Source: Montifringilla adamsi (Eukaryota > Chordata > Aves > Passeriformes > Passeridae). Taken from it: 64,000 bases of DNA. Shown here in pieces: positions 14,690 to 26,105 of the stretch (the stretch's first letter is position 1; every line of letters begins with the position of its first letter). Under the pieces are notes generated by a model, which was not told the DNA's origin, did no database searches, and worked only from the letters and a program-made list of their open reading frames with translations. The translations under genes and the position numbers were made by a program. The stretch spans positions 917,841-981,840 of the forward strand of contig JAGGNK010015558.1 in assembly GCA_017590115.1 (NCBI GenBank), read 5' to 3'.

Positions 14690-16005
14690 ATCAAGGTTGG
14701 GTTGACCCTGGCTGGATGTCAGCTGCTTAAAAAAGCCATTCTGTCACTCCCCTCCTCTGCTGGCCTGGAGAGAAAAAATGTAATGAAGGCTTCTGGGTTG
14801 AGATAAGGACAAGCAGAGATTGTTCACCTATTAATTACTGTCATGGACAAAACAGACTCAGCTTGGGGCAAATAAATTTCTTACCAGTCAGGACTAGGGA
14901 AATGAGAAATTAAAAACAAATCTTTAAAAACCCCACCTTCCCTCACCCCTTCCTCACAGTGTTACCTTCCTCAGGGAGCAATCCTTCAAGCACAGCCTGC
15001 TCTAGTGTGGTACCCTCATGGGGTCACAGATCCTGCCAGGAAACCTGCTCTAGTGTGAGCTCCTCTCTCCATGGGGCCAGAGGTCCTCCCAGGACCCTAC
15101 TCCAGTGTGGACTTCCCATGGGGTTGCAGCCACCTTCGGGCACCCACTTGTTCCACTGTGGGCTCCTCAACGGGCTGCAGGTGGATCTCTGCTCCACCAT
15201 GGATCCCCATGGGCTGCAGGGGCACAGCTGCTTCACCCTGGTCTGCACCACAGCCTGCAGAGGAATCTCAGCTCCAGCATGTGCAGCACCTCCTGCCCTC
15301 CTTCTCCACTGATGTGGAAGAGGTACCTTTGTACTGAGGTGTGTCTCACAGTCTCAATCCCCTCTTCTCTGGCTGTAGCTGCTGTTGCTCAGTATGGCTT
15401 TTTTCCTTTATTAAATACGTTATCCCAGAGGTGCTATCATCATCAGCCTTGTCCAGCAGGAAGTCTGATGGAGAAGGAAGACTTGCACACCAGATGATGA
15501 ACAACAAGTCTCCAAAGTTTATTGGATAGGCACACACATTTATAGCAGTGTTAATAAGGCTAATGCATATTGCAAAAATTGAGCTCATCATTGGTTAGTC
15601 ATTTATCAGTCAACTACGTCTACGTTTACATTCTTGTGTTCACCTTGTTATGGTTTCTGCTATCATTCCTTCATTCTTGCTAGCTAACGAGCTTCTCTCA
15701 CAACCTCAAGTTTCGGCAAGGGCACAGTGACCTTGTCGCTTTTATCCTCGTTTCCTTCTTGCTTCCAGCATGATCTTTGTTAGCTAGCTAACTATCTACA
15801 AAATCTTCTACATTTCCCCTGTTTGTATCTCAGGCAGATTAATCTGGCTGTAGCCCTTATCTAGGAGCTAGCTTGTTACAAAGCTCTCAACAGAAGTCCA
15901 TCTTGGAGCTGGCTGGCACAGGTTCTGTCAGATATGTTGGGAAGTTCCTGGTGCCTTCTCACAGAATCTACCCCCACCCTCCTCCTGCTACCAAAAAATT
16001 GCCAT
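14690..16005 (-). mobile_element. old ERVL-like LTR, interrupted by a nested LTR
   Basis: The stretch reads as an LTR in the minus sense. Its right end (about 15.9-16.0 kb) has the 'ctaccaaaa' and 'cttggagctggctggcac' blocks of a long LTR family that I recognise from songbird genomes. Its middle (15.0-15.3 kb) holds the family's degenerate repeats of 'ctgctctagtgtgg', 'catgggg' and 'gggctgcagg'. Its left end has a diverged 'gggttgaccctgg' terminus. The copy at 56977-57915 shows the same blocks in the opposite orientation. It is interrupted at 15466-15892 by another LTR. Both outer ends are diverged, so the borders are approximate and no outer target duplication was found. The GC-rich open frames at 14959-15497 belong to this repeat and are not genes. 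Confidence 0.7.
15466..15892 (-). mobile_element. nested solo LTR (ERVK-like, 427 bp) with 6-bp target duplication
   Basis: GAAGTC occurs immediately before (15460-15465) and immediately after (15893-15898) this segment. Removing the segment and one copy rejoins the outer LTR. On the minus strand the element begins TGTTGAGAG and ends CCATCA, giving the TG...CA ends of a retroviral LTR. A TATA-like box (CTATAAATG, plus positions 15537-15545) is followed by a poly(A) signal (AATAAA, plus positions 15518-15523) and a short U5, so transcription would run on the minus strand. A 6-bp duplication is typical of class II (ERVK or alpharetrovirus-like) integrases. No internal coding region is present, so this is a recombined solo LTR. 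The family name cannot be settled without a repeat library. Confidence 0.8.
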
Positions 16006-17479
16006 AGACCTTCTTACTTGAGAAAATGCCTCATCCAAAGGTTTGTGGTTTTTGCTTTCTCTGTCTTCTAAAAAAGACTGGTATTATAAAGAGGAGTATC
16101 CCTTAGCCATAGAAAATGAGAGTTATGTAGCTGTGAAGAAACAGAACTGGGATAGAGTGTTTAACTGTCAGCTTGAAATACTAAACGGCACTGGGGTACT
16201 TTCAGTACAGATTTACTGCATCTCAGTAACAGATCACATTGTTCTGAAGTATCACTTCTGTGAGCGGAAATTATCATCACCAAGAACAACCCAGGTTCTG
16301 TAAAAACATCGAGCTAAAACAGATATTATACGTGAAATAAAACTCAAGGTCACACTGTAAACACACATTAGTGCGCCACATATACTCCACATTTGCTGCC
16401 CACCTACTGGTTTTCTTATGTTTATACATTCTGATTTAAATGCCACACTAATGACACTGTAGTCACAGAAATACTCAACAGGCCAAGTCCATTTTAATTA
16501 CAATTACAGATTAGAGTCTAATTCCTAGTCTTTCCTTTCACATCCTTTTATTCCCATGCCAAAGGAAATACGTAGTGAGGCATTTATGTTGGTATATACT
16601 ATCCTCCGGATTACATGTCTAGCCTAATAAATTCATTAACAAGACAAGTAGTACAAATGTTGGCTCTGCATCTCTTCCACTAAAGCTCATTATTTCCTTT
16701 TCTTCCTTACTTAATTTGTCTGTGTTGGAATGCATTCAGCATTTTTGCTGTTTTCAGACACTAATAAAATGGTGGGCTGGACATGTACACCAGCGCTGAC
16801 AGCCAGGAGCAGTACTATTGTCCTGCTTATGCATCCTTCCTGAATGGGAAAACTAGGTCAGCTGATAGTCCAGATTCTCCATGTGACCAGCACAGGGCAG
16901 GGTGGGTGGAAGAAGGCCAGCATAGTTCTTCTTCAGCAGAACAAATACTGAAGAAACCAATATGTGCAAATGTATGTGTACTTCAAATTTGTGAAATAAC
17001 TTACAAGGGGACTCTCTCAGAAGTGAGGAAAAGAATGAAGAGGGAAAAAGAAAAAGGAAATCTAAGCTTTACTAAGGAAAATAAAACCAAACCAACAAAC
17101 AAAGAAAACCACAAAAAAAAAAAAAAAAAAAAACCCCAACAAACCATGTGAGAGCAGGTAACTGCCTATAATCTAAGTTTCAGCCAAAATAAAACTTTTT
17201 GTTTTGCCATAAACTAGGTTCAGCCATCTTCCTCACAGAAAGTTTGTGTATCAGGCCTTGGGTCCAGCAATAGCAGACCCACCCATGTAAAGAGCAGTGA
17301 TGCTGAGGATGTTACATACCCCTGTAGTCTAATCACTTAACTGTGATCCAGGCATCAGTATGGCAACACTGCTGAATGCAAAGCCAAAAAACACAGAGAA
17401 AACTATTCAAAAGTTAAGACACTTATATTTTGACTGCTCTTTTCTTTGGAAACAATGGAAAATATTCCTCCTTCCATAG

Positions 17480-17580
17480 AGTTCTGCAAGAGTCTCGGGA
17501 AACCCAGCTCAAATTCAGTGTTGATCCTGCTGTGAGCAAGAGGCTGGACTAGAGGATCTTCCAGCCTCACCAATCCAATG
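17480..17580 (+). mobile_element. CR1 3'-end fragment
   Basis: The block 'gatcctgctgtgagcaagag' followed by 'ggctggactagaggatcttcc' matches the 3' part of avian CR1 LINEs. It is a short, 5'-truncated and diverged fragment. Borders are approximate. Confidence 0.6.
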
Positions 17581-18360
17581 ACTGATTTTTGTGAACTGCC
17601 TTTCTACAACCTTGAATAGCCTTTAAAGCTGCTTTCAGAACAGCAGAAACATCTCGAATTCATTGGAAAATCGGCATTTCATAAAGCTGCAGCTATGCCT
17701 GTACATCGCCCACTTCCTCATCCAGCAAACACGGTGGTAGTGGCTGATGCTGCCTCACGCCGCGCCACATCCGCCTCCGCTTCTCCACCACCTTGGAACG
17801 ATGAGGTGCCTTCTTCCAAACCAGTTAAATGACAGGCATCATTCAACCCAATTCAATTAAAATAGCACAAAGCTGCATGTTGATTAAAATTACACATTTC
17901 AATGAAGTTTAATGTGCTGGTGGATTATTTTTATAAATCTATGGCTGATCAAAAAACTACAATTAAACCCAAATGGGTATATGTGTACATACACACATAA
18001 GCCAGTTTAAATAAATACAAAATTTCAAATATATCATTAAGCATTAAGCATTAATTTATATTTATAGAAGGCTGTAGCTTGGCCCTCTTGGATCCGAACA
18101 TTCTCTTTTATTAACTTTTTTACCACATGAGGACTCTATTTTATATGCAAGCACTAATACATGAATCTGTAAATACTATCAATATTTAATTTTCTACAAA
18201 GTATTTATAAATTACATCAAGTCAGGACAGTCTTGAGTAGACAGAGCATGTCACTGAAGTATGCAGTTTTAACACAGATGTTAAAAATAATCCCCATTTA
18301 TTTCAGAAACAGTACATTTAAGAAATACTTGACCTGTGCAGCCACAGACTCCATAAATAG

Positions 18361-18414
18361 TTTTGTGGATAATAAATTATCCACAAAATAAGTGAATACT
18401 AAATAATTAGTATT
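18361..18414. repeat. two adjacent perfect inverted repeats
   Basis: Positions 18361-18372 and 18377-18388 are perfect 12-base inverted copies (ttttgtggataa / ttatccacaaaa) around a 4-base spacer. Six bases later, 18395-18402 and 18407-18414 are perfect 8-base inverted copies (aatactaa / ttagtatt), again around a 4-base spacer. They could be chance AT-rich palindromes, remains of a small hairpin-ended transposon, or a conserved regulatory or structural site. The sequence alone does not decide. Confidence 0.8.
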
Positions 18415-19775
18415 GTGCAACCAAACCCACAACACCCACAGGTTTCAAAGTGCTTAGCAAGACAATAGAAGATTATGGTTCCCAATCTACAATGGGAACA
18501 GCTGAAACAGAAAACTCAGGTGGCTTGTCTGAGATCTTACTGAAAATCAGTGTCACAAATGTGGAAAAATGCCTGAGAATCCTGACTCTCAAGCCAGTCT
18601 TGAGCCATGAATGACTTCACTGTGACTAAATTTATAAACAAAATCTGAGACCAAAAAGCAGCTTGGTTCTTTCAGCTCAAATAAGGAACAAAGATTTCTC
18701 ATTGATATGAGATATGGTCATTACTACAGCAATCTGTAGATTAGTAAGACCAGATACAGATATCCCAAAGACACTCATGGGGAAAGATCCCTTAATAAAG
18801 GACAGATGGCTACAAAGAAGACAGTGGCATGGAGAAAGCTAAACGGCGGGATCCACTGGAACCACCAAAACTGAACTTGTGGCAGGGCAGCACTCCAGAA
18901 AAACCCCCAAAATGCCAGTGGCATTTCTGAGTTGCAGGAGTTTCTGCAGAGACCCCTGCACTTGCAAACACTTCCCTCATGCTGGAGCGTGGGAAGCCCA
19001 GCTGCGAGAAGGCTCCTGAGCCACTTCACTCCTAGGAGGCCTGGCAGGGCCATGGCAGGCAGGGACTGGAGAACTCTTGCTCCACAGCTGAACCAGGGCA
19101 CCTGTCGGCCTGGGACCATGATCGTGCACACCCACGGGACTTGCACAGAAACACACTTCATTTCTGTAATATGGCTATTCTTATGATTACTGCTCAACTT
19201 TGTGTGTTCAACACTTCAACAAAGCACCACACTGCTGAACACCAACTGAAAATAGCTCTGTGTGTAGGGATACTGTCTCGAGAGCACTGGGATTTCACAT
19301 AAAGATATTCCTACAGGCAGAGTAGAAATGAAGGTTGACCTCTTTTGGCACCAACACCTTCCCCAAATGGCTGCAGAGACTGCCATTAGGGCATGCATTT
19401 ATTCTGCCTTTGGAGAGCACACAACTGTATGCACTCAACAGTGCACAACTGTTTCAACCAACTTTCACTGTCTGTGAAACCAACAGTGTTGGCACAGCTT
19501 CTGATCACATGCTTTTTAGAAGGAAAAGCAACACCCAGGTTAGCTGGGAGAAGAGAACAATGGTACACACATAATGCAGTATATAGGGATCTTCTTTCCC
19601 TTATATCATCCAGTCATATTCACATTGCAAAGATCTATGCAGCTCCCACAGATGAGAAGCGTGGAACTTCAGGTGAGGTCACATGGCTCATTTGGTGTTC
19701 AGGCTGATCTCATGTTTTTTTCTGTGAGATGGGCACTTGCAGTTTTCCTGAGGTAGCAGATACAGAGGTCTTCCC

Positions 19776-19781
19776 TTTATT
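19776..19781 (-). promoter_or_regulatory. candidate GCNT4 poly(A) signal
   Basis: AATAAA on the minus strand, about 370 bases past the GCNT4 stop codon, is the first canonical hexamer downstream that I noted. A further candidate lies at 19395-19400. Mammalian GCNT4 transcripts have long 3' UTRs, so use of this site is unproven. Confidence 0.35.
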
Positions 19782-20148
19782 CCTTTAATAAAAGCAAAAG
19801 TGAAGGAAAACAGGACAGGCAGACAGAAGTGCTGAAATTTCTTATGAAAGGTACAAACACACTTGAAGTAAAATACATTTCTAAAATACTTCACTGGGAC
19901 AGAGAGCACAAGAGCTTCCAAAAGCAAACTTCACCATCTCAGAATCACCTGAAGACAATTACAGGTTTAATGTGGCAAAACAGTTAATCAGTGAGAAATT
20001 ACATAAATAAATAGCCAGCCACTGGCTCTGCAGGGCCCTGGACGTTACACAGAATGGACATTTTCCTCACTGCCATCCTGCAGCAGGTCAAGGCAGCAGA
20101 ACTGCAGGTGCTGTGCACACAGCAGGGACAGCAGAGAACACAGCGCTG

Positions 20149-21516
20149 CTATGTCAAGGCATTTGTAGAACTTAAGTGCAGAAAGTGCTCATCAGAGGAC
20201 AAATGTACCCACTCCTTCTGTTGTTCTGCAACCTTTTCTGCCAAGCATTTTACCAAGACAGGATCTACTTTGGAGTCAATCTTGTTGGCGAACCAGTGTC
20301 CATAATTCAGAAGCCATCTTAATTCTCCAGCCCCATAGATGCAGACACTGCGAAGGTGGGTACCAGTGCATGGAGGATACAAATAGTCTTCAAGATAATT
20401 CCATTTCACCAGACGAGTTTTGCTTTGTAAGTCTGTTACATCTTGGGATGACCTTGGAACTTCCCCAGGGACCCCCGGGACACGAACAAGAGTGGCCCAG
20501 AAATGTTCATCTGGAGAGTATGTGTCCCTTGACCACTCAAAAAAATCTTTTGCAAGTGAGCTTTCAAGGGTATATTGAATAAATTCTCGGCTTAAAACAA
20601 AATAGGCACTGCCTACAAATATCTCAATATCATGAGGTGGCGGATTCTTGGAAATGTTGGTTTTTACAGGCATCTGCATGTATTCATAAGGCACTTTCAT
20701 AAGCTCATAGTGATAAGTAAATCGTTCTCTTTTGCTACTGCTTGGCTTTGAAGTTTCCAGCATGTTTCCTCCACCAAGTTTCTTCAGTTCAGCAACCAAC
20801 TCAAAATTTGATCTCAAAGGGAAATCTTGGCCACACAAATTGATAGCATACTTCCAAGGAACTGGAGAGTCCATCAAATCAGACAAACAATTGAAATCTG
20901 CTTGCAGACGTGAAATATGTGCGTAGTCCACTGTCTCCAATTTTGATGCAATGAAAATATTTGGAAAACATTTAGCTAGATTGTTCAAAGCAGATTTGAA
21001 ACTTTTTGCTGCTTTTTGATCATAATGGATGCAGTAAATATTCTGACGACTGTACAATGAATGTATGAGCCTTTCTACCATTGCTGCATCTTTGTGAACA
21101 ACCAAAGAATAGGCAATTGGAAAACTCTCCTCCTCTGCAGAAACAGGTTTTAACTGGTATTTCCTAAGTGAACGATATACATGACAGTCACTTGTCATTG
21201 CTACAACATCTTCATCAGCTAAATCAACTATTTCTTTTCTTCTTATCTCTAAACTCTTCCCAATTTCATGAGGATCTTGTTCATATATAGATGAACAATT
21301 AATTTCATACTGGAACTCATTTCTAGGGTATGAATATCTGTTTCTAACATAAGAAGAAGTGCTCAAGAAGTGCTCAACTAAGTAAATGCCTTTAGAGGGA
21401 AAAAAGTGTCTTTCGACATGGAGGAGCTTCAGCAGTGCAATCAGCCACCCAGTAACACACAGAATCAAGATCTTCCTTCGTGAGGGACATTTGTAGGACC
21501 ACTTGTGTCTCTTCAT
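20149..21516 (-). CDS. GCNT4: GCNT4, core-2 beta-1,6-N-acetylglucosaminyltransferase (complete coding exon, 455 aa)
   Basis: This Golgi type II membrane enzyme transfers GlcNAc from UDP-GlcNAc in beta-1,6 linkage to the GalNAc of core 1 O-glycans, forming core 2 branches. The frame encodes a short cytoplasmic tail, a signal-anchor at about residues 15-34 ([15 protein letters not shown]), a stem, and a GT14 'Branch' domain from about residue 132 to 425. It keeps the [10 protein letters not shown] motif, whose Glu337 aligns with the catalytic Glu of leukocyte C2GnT, nine lumenal cysteines (74, 111, 162, 183, 210, 228, 383, 392, 424) as expected for the family, and N-glycosylation sequons at about Asn73 and Asn287. 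Its length is close to human GCNT4 (453 aa) and the coding region is one exon, as in mammals. I start at the Met at 21516. An in-frame ATG 21 bases upstream lies inside the polypyrimidine tract of the splice acceptor (tttcttgcag, then AATG), so it is intronic in spliced mRNA. Confidence 0.96.
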   Translation of the reverse strand: MKRHKWSYKCPSRRKILILCVTGWLIALLKLLHVERHFFPSKGIYLVEHFLSTSSYVRNRYSYPRNEFQYEINCSSIYEQDPHEIGKSLEIRRKEIVDLADEDVVAMTSDCHVYRSLRKYQLKPVSAEEESFPIAYSLVVHKDAAMVERLIHSLYSRQNIYCIHYDQKAAKSFKSALNNLAKCFPNIFIASKLETVDYAHISRLQADFNCLSDLMDSPVPWKYAINLCGQDFPLRSNFELVAELKKLGGGNMLETSKPSSSKRERFTYHYELMKVPYEYMQMPVKTNISKNPPPHDIEIFVGSAYFVLSREFIQYTLESSLAKDFFEWSRDTYSPDEHFWATLVRVPGVPGEVPRSSQDVTDLQSKTRLVKWNYLEDYLYPPCTGTHLRSVCIYGAGELRWLLNYGHWFANKIDSKVDPVLVKCLAEKVAEQQKEWVHLSSDEHFLHLSSTNALT

Positions 21517-21535
21517 TCTGCAAGAAAAAAAAGAC
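21517..21535 (-). promoter_or_regulatory. splice acceptor before the GCNT4 coding exon
   Basis: On the minus strand a T-rich tract ends in 'cttgcag', followed by one base and then the ATG of GCNT4. This implies one or more upstream non-coding exons. It also rules out the more distal in-frame ATG as the start in the spliced transcript. Confidence 0.8.
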
Positions 21536-23052
21536 ATAGTGTCTTTAATCTGAAATCACCTCTGAAATCATCAGAGATCATTCCAACCTCAAAGAAAGAT
21601 ATGTGCACACCAGTCTGCCTACAGCATAAATACCACCTTATTAGCAAGGTCACTGGTAATCTCTAGTTTCTTCTTAATCATAACTTTAAAATTTCATTTC
21701 CCCGAATTAGCTAAGTGACGGCAATAAACCAGATGATTTCCAGTCAAATAAGAGTATCAGAACAGGACTCCCACAGTTTTTTTTCCAGACATTTTTAAAA
21801 CCTCTAATGAGCCACAAACTGAAGTACAGCAAACCCTGGATTGGCAAAGACATTACTGTCATTCATGTGAGTAGAAAGGATTGTTTATTTTCCTGAGTAA
21901 CTACAAGGCATTCAACAGGAGCAGCACAGGGATGTCTGGAAGTCTGCAAAGAATGTGAGCCTAACAGTAGATATTAGTATTGTTTTTTTAAAAGCATGAA
22001 ACTGAAAGCTTTAGAATTCAAATACCGCATTCTCATTATCACAAACACTGGAGCTGGCTCATGAAGATGTTCAAAGGAAAATTAATTTCCTTCCTGTCCT
22101 GTGCCGACAAGATCTTATAAGCCCAAAGTCTCCTTTCTCTCTTCAGATTCCTTCTGGAAAATACTTGTAACTTGCCCTGAAGACAGAGGTGGATAAAGAC
22201 ATAGCACTTTCATCCACTGGTATGAATGTATAAAGAAGGTGCCCTTCTGAAGGCAAAAGGGGTGGCAGTAGTAAGCAATAGTGCATCCGTCCTGTTCTCT
22301 GCCATGTGACGCAACCTTGGATGTGACCACAAAAACACGTGGCCCCTTTTTATACCACATGTTATTTAATAAAATTCCTGTGTAGCACATTAACAACTGA
22401 GGTATTACCACAATAAAAGCTAAATACAGAGATCCTCTTCCACATAGCTTTGCTTTACTGGCGAGTGTAATCAGCATTGTTACTATCCCCAAATTAAAAT
22501 TAGACCAGAACCACATAACAAGTGCAGCAGTAAACTTAGCTCTACTTAGCTTAAAATAAACTCTACTTTGTTTTTAAATTGAACAGCTCCCAGTATTTTC
22601 TTTTGAATAGAAGTTATTTCAGGGTGCTTCCAGAGCCAATAAAATGGTGGGGCCAGCAGATGTGGCTCAGATGCCTGGACATCTCACATATGTATGAGAA
22701 TGAAGTACTGAGATGTGCATTCAAATATATTGCAAGACTAACTTGGGCGTCTTTAGCATTCCCTTTGATGACAGGTCTTGCAAGCTGTAGCTACATTCAA
22801 ATTGCAGCTTGTCAAAGCAGAGCTTTTTCATTTGTCTGTTCTCCCTTGACTTTGCCTTTCCCTGTGCATCTTTGTCCCAAGTATTTTTATCCTAGGGCAA
22901 CAGAAAGAAGGAAATGTTATCTCCTGGGTGCTGCCAGATACAGACCAGGGTGAGCCAACACATACCTATTTCGTAGAAAGCTCAGCAACTCTCTGCAGGT
23001 TTTAGAAACAGTCTCCAGGTATGCTAACAAAGAAAGAGAAAAAACAGATCTC

Positions 23053-23330
23053 ATAGAATCATTGAATAGTTTGAGTTGGAAGGGACCTTAAAGATAATCT
23101 CTTTCCAAAATCCCTGCCATGAGCAGGGAACCTTCCCCTAGGTCTTGAATAATTCCAGGGATGGGGAATCCACAACTTCTCTGGGCAACCTGTTGCAGTG
23201 CCTCATCATCCTCAAAATGAAGTGAGACATTCATATCCCTATGAAGCCAAAAAATCCCACGTTCCCCCACAGCAAGCAGGTGCTTTCCTTCATGTCTTCT
23301 TCAAATTAATCCCAGCCCAATGTCTAATCT
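23053..23330 (-). mobile_element. CR1 LINE 3' fragment
   Basis: The left border 'catagaatcattgaatag' is the reverse complement of the CR1 3' tail. It is followed by 'gttggaagggaccttaaaga', the most recognisable CR1 3'-UTR block, so the element points to the minus strand. The right border is approximate. A second CR1 piece starts about 450 bases further on. Confidence 0.85.
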
Positions 23331-23778
23331 AGGTTTCCCCTTTACCTATTTCCTTTATGTATCTGTGTTCCTGGAAAAAAAAATCACTTTAAAAAACTGC
23401 TCGTAACCAAAGGCAGGTTTTCAGTCATATGAAAAAAAGCCTTCTAGAGGGGAAAACAGGTAACCTGCCCTGGCTTTTTATTTTGGAGGGAGAAGACCTA
23501 TGTGGTGTTGCCTTTCTGTGAAGCCCACCCCACGCCTCTGCCCAGTGTCTCCCTGGCTACCAAGGACAACACCTACCACCCCTGCCTGAACAGGGATTGC
23601 CTAAATCAAGGAGTGAATCATCTCTTACTCTCTCCTTCAAAAAGGCGAGTCTGGACAAACAAAAAGAAGGGGGAAAATCCAACACATTCCAAACTTCTCC
23701 CTAACCTCTCTATCTGTGTCAGCCCTGGCCAGCTTCTGCCCAGTGCCAAACATTCTGTTGCTATGAAACCAAACAAAG

Positions 23779-25310
23779 CCATAGAATCTTAGAATGTCCT
23801 GAGTTGAAAGGGGCCCACAAGAATCAGTGAACTACAACTCTTAGCTCAGCACAGGATACCCCAAGAGTCACATCATGTGCCTGAGAGCATTGTCCATCTC
23901 TGGACCACGACAATACTCAACTGTGTCAGGCTGGTGCTCCGTGACCCCCTCCCTGGGGGGCTTCAGCCACACTCTGGGTGAAGACCCTTTTCCTTATACT
24001 TAACTTAAACCTCCCCCAACAAAACTTCAGACTGCTCCCTCGGGTCCTGCCACTGTTCACCACAGAGAAGAAATCAGTGCCTGTCCATCTGCTTTCCCTC
24101 ACAAGGAAGCTGTAGGTCAGCTCCCCTCAGTCTCCTCTGGGCTGAACACACCAGGTGACCTCAGCTGCTCCTCATACAGCTTCCTCTCCATATCCTTCAC
24201 CATCCTTGTGACCCTCCTCTTCTCCAATAGTTTTGTATCTTACACTGTGGCACCCAGAACTGCCCCCAGCACTCGAGGTGAGGCCGCCCCAGTGCAGAGC
24301 AGAGCAGGACAATCCCCTCCCTGGCTGGTGCTGCTGTGCCTGGTGCCCCAGGACACGGCTGGCTCTCCTGGCTGCTGACCATGTTCAACTTGCTATCAAC
24401 CAGGACCCACTGGTCTACTTCCACAGGGCTGGTCTCCCAACCTTGCGCATCCTGGTCTGTCCATACCTCCAGGCTTGCCCTGTCCCGGTGCAGAATCCAG
24501 CACCCGTTTTTGTTAAACTTCATATGATTGGTGATTGCCCAGCTTTCTAATTAGCTGAGATCTCTCTGCAGGGCCTGTCTGCCTTCAACTGCTCCTCCCA
24601 CTTTAGTGTCCCAGTTTGTATCTTTGAATTTATTTTGAGTTCTGTATCCAAGTCATTAGTGAAGATGTTGAGGAGCGCTGGCCCTAAGATGGAGCCCTGT
24701 GGAACTGCACTGGTGACAGGTCACCAGCCTGATGTCACCCCATCCACCGTAACCCTTTGTGTCTGACCTGTCAGCCAGCTGTTCACATACTGCATGACAT
24801 ACCCAGAAGGATCCTGCGAGAGACAGTGTCAGAAGCTTTACTGAAATCAAAAAAGATCACATCATCATCATCAAGGTGAGCTACCTTGTCATAAAAGTCA
24901 AGCAGGACCCTCCCCTCATGAAGCCATGCTGGCTATGACCAATGACCGCATTTTCTTTCAGGTGTTTTTCAATAACTCCCAGAATAATCTTCTCCATAAT
25001 TTAACCAGGCACTGGAGTGAGACTGACAATACTGTAGTTATCAGGGTCATCTGTCTTGCCATGAAGGAATTCTTCCTCATATCCAACCTGAACCTTCCCT
25101 GGTGCATCTTAAGGCCATTTCTTATCCTGTTGCTCATTGCCTGGGAGAAGAGGCTGACCCCCACCTTGCTAAAACCTTCTTTCAGGTAGCTGTAGACAGC
25201 AGTAAGGCCTCCCCTGAGCCTCCTCTTCTCCAGGTTAAAAAACTCCAGCTCCCTCAGTCACTCCTCATATGACTAACTTTCTAGACCCTTCATCACCTTT
25301 GCTTCCCTTC
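23779..25310 (-). mobile_element. CR1 LINE fragment(s), including the 3' part of the reverse transcriptase ORF
   Basis: It starts with the reverse complement of the CR1 tail ('catagaatcttagaatg'), so it lies on the minus strand. A minus-strand frame at 24197-24523 contains KLNMVSS and LECWGQFWVPQ. The plus-strand CR1 at 62.2-63.3 kb has nearly the same words (KLNMVSS, LKCWGQFWVPQ), which shows homology inside this window. A block near 24.65-24.95 kb reads as more upstream CR1 ORF2 sequence. The part after about 25.05 kb repeats 3'-proximal CR1 sequence, so at least two insertions are probably joined. The frames are broken. Confidence 0.85.
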
Positions 25311-26072
25311 TAAATAATTTATGAGTATAAAGTTAATTTCAGCAAAAACTAGGATTTCTTGATGAACAGTGGGAGACTGGGGGACTAAATCTCTTGGGAT
25401 AGAAGGGCCATCACAACCTCATCAGGTTTTGACTCATCTGAAAAACTTTATATTTTACCACATGCAGACTCAAAGCCCTACTCAGACACAGAGCTGTACT
25501 GTACACACCATCCTCTCCAGAGGAGCACAGAATGAATGAACATGGCAGATGAGAACAGCAACTATTGCTGTCCAAAGCACATATCTTGGGTAGCACTGAC
25601 CAGATGCTAACGCTGGTTATCCTGACCACAAAACTTTTTCCTTAGGTGATGCCACACAATACACATGCAAGGTTCCATCTTTTGTATCAAGATTTTATAT
25701 TATGACCTTGGCATTGACATCTTGCTTTGTTCTGTAAAATGTGTTACTTGTCTTTTCTACATGTGAGAAGATTCATGAGGCACATTTGCTTGTTCCAGGA
25801 CTTGAGGAGGGCAGGAACCCCAGGTCTTCACCCAGTATAAGACTTCTATCGAGAGCCTCCCCAGCTTACACAGCCCTTTCATGAACCTGGCCTCCCAGGG
25901 AAATCCTCTTCCCCTGCCTCTGCACCATCCTGTTAAGAAACCTCACAGATTTTACCCTCTCCATGTTGGCCAAAAACAAACACATGCACTTGTGTCTGAT
26001 TAATAGATCCATTATCAGTTTATTATGTAGGAAAAAAAAAATCTGCATTTCCCTTACCACTAGCACTGTAAT

Positions 26073-26074
<2 letters not shown>

Positions 26075-26103
<29 letters not shown>
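26075..26103. repeat. poly(A) tract
   Basis: A run of 29 A. It makes the lysine run in a short plus-strand open frame here, which is not a gene. It might be the tail of an old plus-strand retrocopy, but nothing recognisable precedes it. Confidence 0.85.

Positions 26104-26105
<2 letters not shown>

Larger units (their letters stand above)
1..19775. other. intergenic DNA 3' of GCNT4
   Basis: No exon could be supported in this stretch. The open frames are short (mostly under 120 codons), show no recognisable domain and lack matching splice sites. It holds simple repeats (T run at 2448-2471, TA repeat at 1355-1372, AT-rich low complexity near 13.1-13.2 kb), a pyrimidine- and GC-rich patch at about 8.69-8.97 kb, a nested LTR pair at about 14.7-16.0 kb, a CR1 tail near 17.5 kb and two adjacent palindromes at 18361-18414, listed separately. 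In human the next gene on this side would be FAM169A; none of its exons was recognised here. Confidence 0.6.

Noticed and set aside
14959..15497. Overlapping 75-130-codon open frames on both strands, proline- and serine-rich
   Set aside because: They coincide with the GC-rich repeated blocks of the old LTR; the same blocks recur at 57.0-57.5 kb.
16043..16303. 86-codon plus-strand frame next to the old LTR
   Set aside because: Protein-like composition but no recognisable family, and no paired acceptor and donor in phase.
24853..24872. Short (ATC)n run
   Set aside because: Part of the CR1 fragment and only four to five units long; not a separate feature.
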